Assembly: GCA_022428035.1 (NCBI GenBank)
Contig: JAKMDG010000473.1
Location: 1 to 7,009, forward strand
Length of the DNA stretch: 7,009 bases
Reading direction: 5' to 3'
Source: Longimicrobiales bacterium
Lineage (GTDB): Bacteria; Gemmatimonadota; Gemmatimonadetes; Longimicrobiales; Gaopeijiaceae
Below the pieces are notes generated by a model. That model saw nothing but the letters and a program-made list of their open reading frames with translations. It was not told where the DNA came from and made no database searches. The number at the start of each line of letters is the position of its first letter. The stretch's first letter is position 1. Below, piece after piece: positions 1-5,095 of the stretch. The translations under genes and the position numbers were made by a program.

Positions 1-273
1 CAGCGTGCTACGCCGCAGGGTCAGCGTGCCCGAAAAGCCCATGTGGTGTTCGGAGCACCCGATCCGGATCGTGGGTGCAACGAGAGCACCGCCGAGACGG
101 CCCGCTACCTCGACTGCGAGGCGGTCCCCACGAACCGCATCGACCAGAAGTGGAAGGTGAGGCCCGTGTTGCTCAACGGCCCCGACAGCGACGACGACGG
201 TCGTGATCCCATCCGTGATCGCAGCTTCGACTTCGGGCCACGTCATCTCTTCGAGAAGTAGTGCGTCAGACAT
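1..273 (-). CDS. Creatininase-family amidohydrolase, N-terminal part (runs off left edge)
   Basis: Partial gene: 91 codons are visible, from the ATG at 273-271 down to base 1, with no stop. Members of this family are metal-dependent hydrolases of cyclic or linear amides (creatinine, formamides, mycofactocin precursor peptide). Seen in the sequence: the hallmark EQHGPHLPL followed by VD lies at residues 34-45. The residues that bind the two metal ions in Pseudomonas creatininase, Glu34, His36 and Asp45, fall at exactly the same numbers here, which also supports this start codon. Further on are APTIRIGCSEHHMGFSGT (about residues 68-85), matching the family's substrate-loop region with its conserved S-x-H and F-x-GT. 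The remaining metal ligands (near His120 and Glu122) lie outside the window. The Shine-Dalgarno is weak (GAGTGAG just upstream). It is transcribed divergently from the acyl-CoA ligase. The family is clear; the substrate cannot be told from this fragment. Confidence 0.93.
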   Translation of the reverse strand, partial: MSDALLLEEMTWPEVEAAITDGITTVVVAVGAVEQHGPHLPLLVDAVRGDRLAVEVAGRLGGALVAPTIRIGCSEHHMGFSGTLTLRRSTL

Positions 274-384
274 GTCTCACTCGAGCGTGTTGGGGGAGGG
301 CTGGAAGTGTAGCCGTCCCTCGGACAGCGGCCTAGGTTGCTGCCCTGCCCGAGTCCACAGCCGATTTTCATCCGGGAGCATCGA
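274..384. promoter_or_regulatory. Divergent intergenic region between creatininase-family gene and acyl-CoA ligase
   Basis: These 111 bp separate two genes read in opposite directions, so promoters for both should lie here. Candidates are weak. On the minus strand TACACT (311-306) resembles a -10 box and would give a short leader to the ATG at 273, but no good -35 hexamer sits 16-19 bp upstream of it. On the plus strand TTGCTG (337-342) could serve as a -35 element, with only a poor -10 (GCCGAT/CCGATT) after it. There is also a short inverted repeat, GTCC-CTC-GGAC (315-325). No ORF or RNA gene is supported here. Confidence 0.35.
374..378 (+). promoter_or_regulatory. Shine-Dalgarno for the acyl-CoA ligase
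   Basis: GGGAG lies 6 bases before the ATG at 385. It decides the start: the reading frame is open further upstream to a TTG at 337, but that extension has no family resemblance and no ribosome binding site, whereas the protein starting at 385 begins like AlkK/DmdB-type ligases. Confidence 0.7.
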
Positions 385-1995
385 ATGCGCGGCCGCATGA
401 TGGACACCCCTCTACTCATCTCGAGTCTGGTGGAGCATGCGGGTCGCGTGCACGGAGACCAGCAAATCGTGACACGCACGGTCGAGGGTCCGATCGTGCA
501 TTCGACGTGGGCAGAGGTTCTCCGCCGCTCCAAGCAGCTTGCAGAAGCTCTGACAGGAGCCGGAATCGGCACGTCCGATCGGGTCGCGACGCTCGGCTGG
601 AATACGCAGCGCCACCTGGAGGCGTACTACGGGATCTCGGGAATGGGGGCCGTCTGCCACACACTGAACCCACGCCTGCATCCGACGCAGCTGGTGTACA
701 TCATGAACCACGCGGAGGACCGGGTCCTCCTGCTCGATACGACCTTTCTACCTCTCGCCGAGGCCATCTCGGACAAGCTCCGCAACGTCGAGCTCTACGT
801 CGTGATGACCGACAGGGAGCACATGCCGGAGACATCGCTTCCAAATGCGGTGTCGTATGATGCCTTCATCGAGACCTGTCCCGGCATCTGCGACTGGCCG
901 TCCCTCGACGAGCGTGATGCGGCGGCACTCTGCTACACGTCGGGAACGACGGGCCATCCGAAGGGCGCGCTGTATACGCATCGGTCCACCGTCCTGCATG
1001 CGATGGGCGTGGCCATGCCAGATGTGTTCAACCTGAGTCGAGATACGTGCGTGCTTCCCATTGTGCCCCAGTTCCATGCATGCGCCTGGGGGCTTCCCTA
1101 CGCCGCGGCCGCCGCCGGCTCCAAACTCGTGATGCCGGGCCCACGAATGGACGCCGAAGGGCTGACAGAACTTCTGGAGGGCGAGCAGGTGAACTTCTGT
1201 GCCGGCGTGCCCTCCGTCTTCCTTAGCCTCATCCAGCACTGGCGCGCGTCTGGCAGGGCCCCCTCCGCGCTGAGCATGGTCTTGCTCGGTGGTGCAGCCC
1301 CACCCCAGTCCCTGATCGGGGCGCTTGAGGGTGAGTTCGATATCGAGTTCCGACATGGATGGGGCATGACAGAGACCAGCCCGCTGGGCGCCGTAAACAC
1401 CCTCCTGCCTGCGCACCGGACCTGGCCTGTCGAGGAACGCTCAGCGTTCCAGACGAAGCAGGGGCGCGCGCCGTACGGGATCGAACTGAGGATCGTCGGC
1501 CAGGACGGCGAAGTCCTGCCGCACAACGGCCAGGCATTCGGAGAGCTGCAGGCCCGTGGCCCGTGGGTCGTCGACGGCTACTTCAAAAGCGACGAAATGC
1601 AGCTCACCGATGACGGATGGTTCCCGACGGGAGACGTAGCGACCATCGACAGCGAGGCGTACGTCCAGATCACCGATCGTACCAAGGACCTCATCAAATC
1701 CGGTGGCGAGTGGATCAGCTCGATCGACGTCGAAAACATGGCAATGGGTCATCCTGATATCGCGATGGCCGCAGTCATCGGCGTCCCGGACAGCACATGG
1801 GGTGAGCGCCCACTTCTCATTGCGGTTCCAGCTCCGGAGACGCAGCCGACGAAAGAAGCTGTCCTCGAGCACCTGGCCGGATCGCTCGCCCGGTGGCAGC
1901 TCCCCGACGAAGTCATCTTCGTCGACTCACTGCCGATGGGGGCGACGGGCAAGGTCCAGAAGACGAGGCTGCGAGAGGAGTACGCGACCGACTGA
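385..1995 (+). CDS. Medium-chain/branched fatty-acid--CoA ligase, AlkK/DmdB type (ANL superfamily)
   Basis: 536 residues, close to the roughly 540 usual for this group. It activates a carboxylic acid with ATP to an acyl-adenylate and then transfers the acyl group to CoA; it has no signal peptide, so it should be cytoplasmic. Visible ANL motifs in order: P-loop YTSGTTGHPKG (184-194), VPQFHACAWG around His231 (acyl-pocket histidine motif), GWGMTE (325-330), ARGPWVVDGYF (390-400), TGDVATID (415-422), hinge DRTKDLIKSGGEWIS (431-445) and the C-terminal catalytic lysine in GATGK (Lys523). The N-terminus, MMDTPLLISSLVEHA (5-19), and the ENMAMGHP segment are characteristic of the alkane-operon AlkK and of 3-methylmercaptopropionate-CoA ligase DmdB rather than FadD. 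Substrate is therefore probably a medium-chain, branched or methylthio acid, but sequence alone does not settle it. No beta-oxidation or DMSP genes are visible next to it. All catalytic residues are intact. Confidence 0.95.
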   Translation: MRGRMMDTPLLISSLVEHAGRVHGDQQIVTRTVEGPIVHSTWAEVLRRSKQLAEALTGAGIGTSDRVATLGWNTQRHLEAYYGISGMGAVCHTLNPRLHPTQLVYIMNHAEDRVLLLDTTFLPLAEAISDKLRNVELYVVMTDREHMPETSLPNAVSYDAFIETCPGICDWPSLDERDAAALCYTSGTTGHPKGALYTHRSTVLHAMGVAMPDVFNLSRDTCVLPIVPQFHACAWGLPYAAAAAGSKLVMPGPRMDAEGLTELLEGEQVNFCAGVPSVFLSLIQHWRASGRAPSALSMVLLGGAAPPQSLIGALEGEFDIEFRHGWGMTETSPLGAVNTLLPAHRTWPVEERSAFQTKQGRAPYGIELRIVGQDGEVLPHNGQAFGELQARGPWVVDGYFKSDEMQLTDDGWFPTGDVATIDSEAYVQITDRTKDLIKSGGEWISSIDVENMAMGHPDIAMAAVIGVPDSTWGERPLLIAVPAPETQPTKEAVLEHLAGSLARWQLPDEVIFVDSLPMGATGKVQKTRLREEYATD

Positions 1996-1999
1996 GTCG

Positions 2000-2015
2000 T
2001 GCGTCGCCACACGCA
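2000..2015. repeat. Short inverted repeat just after the ligase stop
   Basis: TGCGT (2000-2004) and ACGCA (2011-2015) form a perfect 5-bp stem with a 6-base loop, starting 5 bases after the ligase stop codon. No T-run follows, so it is at best a weak or factor-assisted transcription end. Confidence 0.3.
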
Positions 2016-2019
2016 TTCC

Positions 2020-2036
2020 GGAGGGGAAGTCCCTCC
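2020..2036. repeat. Inverted repeat GGAGGG-N5-CCCTCC, possible operator or weak terminator
   Basis: A perfect 6-bp GC-rich inverted repeat with loop GAAGT. It has no T-tract, so it is not a classical intrinsic terminator. It lies immediately before a -10-like TATACT (2039-2044), that is, in the position of the spacer between -35 and -10 of a candidate promoter for the next gene, where a repressor would be expected to bind. A structural role in the ligase mRNA 3' end is equally possible. Confidence 0.35.
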
Positions 2037-2038
2037 AG

Positions 2039-2044
2039 TATACT
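2039..2044 (+). promoter_or_regulatory. Candidate -10 box for the DUF454 gene
   Basis: TATACT matches the sigma-70 -10 consensus at five of six bases and lies about 55 bp upstream of the ATG at 2100. The -35 position (about 2016-2021, TTCCGG) matches only in its first two bases. If used, transcription would begin near 2051 and the leader would contain the 2058-2074 hairpin. Confidence 0.35.
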
Positions 2045-2057
2045 TGATGATCGACAC

Positions 2058-2074
2058 CCGGACCGTTGATCCGG
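2058..2074. repeat. Inverted repeat CCGGA-N7-TCCGG in the leader of the DUF454 gene
   Basis: CCGGA (2058-2062) and TCCGG (2070-2074) form a perfect 5-bp stem with a 7-base loop, just before the Shine-Dalgarno of the next gene. It could be a small leader hairpin or a binding site. A 7-base direct repeat, GATCGAC, also brackets it (2049-2055 and 2090-2096). Confidence 0.25.
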
Positions 2075-2082
2075 CCTGACCC

Positions 2083-2088
2083 AGGAAA
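2083..2088 (+). promoter_or_regulatory. Shine-Dalgarno for the DUF454 gene
   Basis: AGGAAA precedes the ATG at 2100 with an 11-base gap, slightly long but the only purine-rich stretch available. An in-frame TGA at 2067-2069 rules out a longer N-terminus, and there is no other start codon between it and 2100. Confidence 0.5.
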
Positions 2089-2099
2089 CGATCGACCGT

Positions 2100-2546
2100 A
2101 TGCAGCAGGACTGCCCCGTAGACCACGAGAGCGCCGAGCAGGTAGCGGCCAAGCTCCCCGGCCCGGTGCGCCGAGGCGTCTACTTCTCCGTAGGTGCAGT
2201 CAGTGTTGGGTTGGGCGTCATCGGGATCTTCGTTCCATTGTGGCCGACGACGTGCTTCCTGCTTCTCGCAGGTTGGTGCTTTGCGCGGAGTTCTGTGCGG
2301 GCTGAGCGCTGGCTGCATGAGAACCGCCTCTTCGGGCGATACCTCCGGGACTACCGTGAGCATGGAACGATCTCGAATCGTGTTCGTGCGACCTCGGTGG
2401 CAACCCTCTGGGTCTTCATCGTGATCTCGGGGGTGCTCCTGATCAGCCGCCTGTGGGCCGTCACGCTGCTCCTCCTGATCGCGATTGCCATCACGGTCCA
2501 TCTCTATTCGCTTCCGACCGAAGCCCGGGTCAGCACGGCCGAGTAG
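2100..2546 (+). CDS. DUF454 family (YbaN-like) inner-membrane protein
   Basis: 148 residues; E. coli YbaN is about 125, the difference being a hydrophilic N-terminal extension of about 24 residues. Function of the family is not established. Seen: LGVIGIFVPLWPTTCFLLLAG (about 38-58) is the family signature (usual form LGxxGxxLPxLPTTPFLLLA), followed by CFARSS (60-65), a WLHENRLFGRYLRDYREHGTIS-type cytosolic segment (71-92) and a basic NRVR. Hydrophobic segments are at about 26-46, 50-62, 98-116 and 117-137, so it should span the inner membrane three or four times. Two cysteines (52, 60) sit in the signature; Cys52 replaces the usual proline after PTT. It follows the ligase after 104 bp and precedes the metalloprotease by 55 bp, on the same strand. 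Whether it shares their transcript is unclear; a candidate promoter lies directly upstream. Confidence 0.9.
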   Translation: MQQDCPVDHESAEQVAAKLPGPVRRGVYFSVGAVSVGLGVIGIFVPLWPTTCFLLLAGWCFARSSVRAERWLHENRLFGRYLRDYREHGTISNRVRATSVATLWVFIVISGVLLISRLWAVTLLLLIAIAITVHLYSLPTEARVSTAE

Positions 2547-2581
2547 GAACAGCTCGACCGACGTAGCTCCGGGGCCTGTTC
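2547..2581. repeat. Widely spaced inverted repeat GAACAG-N23-CTGTTC between DUF454 gene and metalloprotease
   Basis: GAACAG (2547-2552) begins directly after the DUF454 stop codon, and its exact reverse complement CTGTTC (2576-2581) ends 20 bases before the metalloprotease ATG. Half-site centres are 29 bp apart, about three helical turns. It lacks a T-tract, so it is not a simple terminator. It could be an mRNA stem or a two-site operator, or chance. Confidence 0.25.
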
Positions 2582-2601
2582 ACGTCTCGACCCTGGCTGC
2601 C

Positions 2602-5088
2602 ATGCCCTACCTGCGTCACGCTGCTGCGCTCTTCGTGCTTGCCCTCGCAATCACAGTCTCCGCGTGTTCGTCCGCGCCCGCTTCGGATCCGGTGCCTCGG
2701 CCCATCTCTCCGCCGACAGAGGTGTCTGAGGGAGACGAGTACGTTGAACTGACCGCAGACGCGGAATCGGACGAGGGGCTCTTCACCGTCCACCGTGACG
2801 AGGGCGATCTCTACTTCGAGATCCCGGACTCATTACTCGACGCGGACATGCTCCTCATCAGTCGGGTCTCGGGGGTGCAGGCCGGGATGGGTGGCTTTCT
2901 GCCGGCAGGGGCCGCGGTCAATCGGCAGATGGTACGGTTCGAGCGAGCCGACGATCGGGTCCTGCTCCGGAAGTATTCGGGCGAGGCCGTCGCGGATGAC
3001 ACGCTCGCCATCGCACTCTCCGTGGAGTCGAACTACTTCGCGCCGATTCTAGGTGCCTTCGATATCGAAGCGCGGAGTCCCGGCGATGCAGGCTCCATCA
3101 TCGACGTGACCGACTTCTTCAAGGGTGACACACCGGCAATCTCCGGACTTCGTCCAGCGCAGCGACGTAGCTACCAGGTGAGGCGCCTGGACGGTGACCG
3201 AAGCTTCATCGGCCGCGTCCGCAGCTACCCGCTGAACGTGAACCTGAGGCACACGCTGACATACGACGCAGGGAATCCACCCTCCGACGAACAGGCGAAC
3301 ACCATCTCCATGGAGATGAACCAGTCACTCGTTCTGCTTCCCCGCGAGCCGATGCGGCCGCGTCATGCGGATGCGCGGGTCGGGTACTTCACCATCGACA
3401 GGGTCAACTACGGGCTCGACGAGCAGAAGGCGGCCTCTGAGACGTTTATCCGCCGGTGGCGACTGGAGCCTTCTGATCCGGTCGCATATGAGCAGGGTCA
3501 GCTCGTCGAGCCCGTCACACCGATCACGTGGTACATCGACCCGGCTACACCAGAGCGGTGGCGCGAAGCTGTCCGCGACGGTGTTGAGAACTGGAATCGT
3601 GCCTTCGAAGCGGCGGGCTTCCTGAACGCGGTGCGCGCCCTGGACCCGCCTTCACCCGAAGAGGATCCGGAGTGGGATCCCGAAGACGTGCGCTACTCGG
3701 TCGTGCGCTGGTCGGCGAGTCTGACCCGGAACGCACAGGGGCCGAGTACCTCGGACCCGCGAACGGGTGAGATCATCGAAAGCGACATCGTGTGGTATCA
3801 CAACCATATGCGATCGTACCGCAACTGGATGATGGTCCAGACAGGGGCAGCCAATCCCGGAGCTCGGGCCCTGCCGATCGACGAGTCGCTCATGGCAGAG
3901 GCGATGGAGCAGGTCATTACGCACGAGATCGGGCATGCGATCGGGCTTCCCCACAATATGGTCGCGTCGTCAGCCTATCCGGTCGATTCGCTTCGCTCCC
4001 AGACGTTTTCCAGTCAGATGGGCGTGGCGCCGACGATTATGGATTACGCCCGTCAGAACTACATCGCTCAACCACAAGACGGCCTCCGTCCCGAGGACTT
4101 CCTTCGTCGCATCGGCCCGTACGACCTGTACTCGGTGAACTGGGGCTACCGTTTGATCCCCGGAACCGATGCACCGGAGGACGAGCTGGGCACGCTCGAT
4201 GCGTGGATCGTCGAGCGCGCGGACGACCGTATGTACAAGTACCTGCCGCAGGGTGGCCTCGGGGTGACAGACCCAAGAGCCCAGACCGAGGACATGGGTG
4301 ATGATCCGGTTCGGTCCAGCTCATACGGCATGGACAATCTCAGGCGAATCGTGCCGAATCTCGTCGACTGGACCACGCGACCAGGGGAGGACTACGCGGA
4401 TCTGCGCGAGATCTACGGCGAGGCGCTCGGTCAGTGGAATCGATACGTCGGACACGTCCTGACCGTAGTCGGCGGCGTGCACGTCGACCTCAAGACGGCG
4501 GACCAGGGCGGGATGGTGTACGAGGCCGTCCCGCGAAGCCGTCAGGAAGAGGCCGTGGCCTGGCTTGGTCGTGAGGTCTTCGAGGCCCCGATCTGGCTCA
4601 ACGACCCGGCGATCCTCGAGCTGATCGGCCCCTCCACAGGAGGACTCCGAGCTCTTCAGCGACGTCAGGCGACCATCCTCAATCGGGTACTCGATCCACG
4701 ACGCATGGATATTCTGGTCGAGATGGAGGCGACCCAGCCGAACAACGCGTACCGCCTGATCGACTTCCTCGATGACGTTCGTGAGACCGTCTGGGAAGAT
4801 CTCGACACAGCCTCTGCCATCAACGGGTACCGCCGAGCGCTCCAGCGAGCCTATCTCGAGCGAATGGAACAGCTGATGAGTGAGCAGCCGCAGGGCAACG
4901 CCTTCCAGGGCCCTGCGCCCGACCTGTCACGTTCTGATATCCGACCTCTGATACGCGCCCAGCTGGTAGACCTTCGTGATGAGGTCGAGTCCGCCGAGCG
5001 ACGGATTGGACACCGTGTATCCACCGCGCACCTCGCGGACATCCTCACTCGGATCGACGCCGCGCTCGAGGCCCGGGAGGAAGGATAG
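2602..5088 (+). CDS. Lipoprotein zinc metalloprotease, DUF5118/DUF5117/Met-zincin (EcxA-like)
   Basis: 828 residues, normal for the family. The start is the ATG at 2602: it opens a lipoprotein signal peptide (Arg5, hydrophobic core about 7-18, lipobox VSAC with acylated Cys22, then SS, which by the E. coli rule points to the outer membrane). The frame is open upstream to 2485, but that part is hydrophilic and overlaps the DUF454 gene. Domains: a DUF5118-like strand region (about 45-90), DUF5117 (about 90-290, with FDIEA, VRSYPLNVNLRHTLTY and DERVGYF-like ARVGYFTID), then the catalytic domain. Zinc site HEIGHAIGLPH gives His441, His445, His451 and catalytic Glu442; the Met-turn is TIMDY (Met480), so it is an intact metzincin. 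PVDSLRSQTFS and IAQPQDG are also family-typical. The substrate is unknown; relatives are secreted or surface peptidases. No convincing Shine-Dalgarno precedes the ATG. It is followed after 7 bp by the glycosyltransferase gene, so the two are probably co-transcribed. Confidence 0.95.
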   Translation: MPYLRHAAALFVLALAITVSACSSAPASDPVPRPISPPTEVSEGDEYVELTADAESDEGLFTVHRDEGDLYFEIPDSLLDADMLLISRVSGVQAGMGGFLPAGAAVNRQMVRFERADDRVLLRKYSGEAVADDTLAIALSVESNYFAPILGAFDIEARSPGDAGSIIDVTDFFKGDTPAISGLRPAQRRSYQVRRLDGDRSFIGRVRSYPLNVNLRHTLTYDAGNPPSDEQANTISMEMNQSLVLLPREPMRPRHADARVGYFTIDRVNYGLDEQKAASETFIRRWRLEPSDPVAYEQGQLVEPVTPITWYIDPATPERWREAVRDGVENWNRAFEAAGFLNAVRALDPPSPEEDPEWDPEDVRYSVVRWSASLTRNAQGPSTSDPRTGEIIESDIVWYHNHMRSYRNWMMVQTGAANPGARALPIDESLMAEAMEQVITHEIGHAIGLPHNMVASSAYPVDSLRSQTFSSQMGVAPTIMDYARQNYIAQPQDGLRPEDFLRRIGPYDLYSVNWGYRLIPGTDAPEDELGTLDAWIVERADDRMYKYLPQGGLGVTDPRAQTEDMGDDPVRSSSYGMDNLRRIVPNLVDWTTRPGEDYADLREIYGEALGQWNRYVGHVLTVVGGVHVDLKTADQGGMVYEAVPRSRQEEAVAWLGREVFEAPIWLNDPAILELIGPSTGGLRALQRRQATILNRVLDPRRMDILVEMEATQPNNAYRLIDFLDDVRETVWEDLDTASAINGYRRALQRAYLERMEQLMSEQPQGNAFQGPAPDLSRSDIRPLIRAQLVDLRDEVESAERRIGHRVSTAHLADILTRIDAALEAREEG
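5078..5085 (+). promoter_or_regulatory. Shine-Dalgarno deciding the GTG start of the glycosyltransferase
   Basis: AGGAAGGA lies inside the last codons of the metalloprotease gene, with a 10-base gap to the GTG at 5096. This, and the fact that the predicted protein then begins shortly before the first membrane helix, supports GTG 5096 over the ATG codons at 4976 and 4979, which would overlap the metalloprotease by more than 100 bp and add an unrelated basic stretch. Confidence 0.7.
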
Positions 5089-5095
5089 GTCACAC

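Noticed and set aside
43..261. Plus-strand 72-codon frame at the left edge
   Set aside because: It lies antisense to the clearly recognisable creatininase-family gene, has no family resemblance and no ribosome binding site.
243..572. Minus-strand 109-codon frame spanning the divergent intergenic region
   Set aside because: It overlaps the starts of two well-supported genes and its arginine/serine/proline-rich translation resembles nothing known; a typical high-GC shadow frame.
748..1416. Minus-strand 222-codon frame inside the ligase gene
   Set aside because: Antisense to the conserved adenylation core of the ligase (P-loop to A5 motif); no motifs of its own.
2000..2074. Intrinsic terminator after the acyl-CoA ligase
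   Set aside because: Three small hairpins are present, but none is followed by a T-run, so a classical intrinsic terminator is not supported.
1749..2501. Minus-strand 250-codon frame across the ligase end and DUF454 gene
   Set aside because: Runs antisense through two recognised genes and their spacer; highly charged, motif-free translation.
2485..2601. 39-codon upstream extension of the metalloprotease
   Set aside because: It overlaps the DUF454 gene and would bury the lipoprotein signal peptide that begins at 2602.
3792..4301. Plus-strand 169-codon frame inside the metalloprotease gene
   Set aside because: Out-of-frame shadow of the catalytic domain; the real frame carries the intact zinc site and Met-turn.
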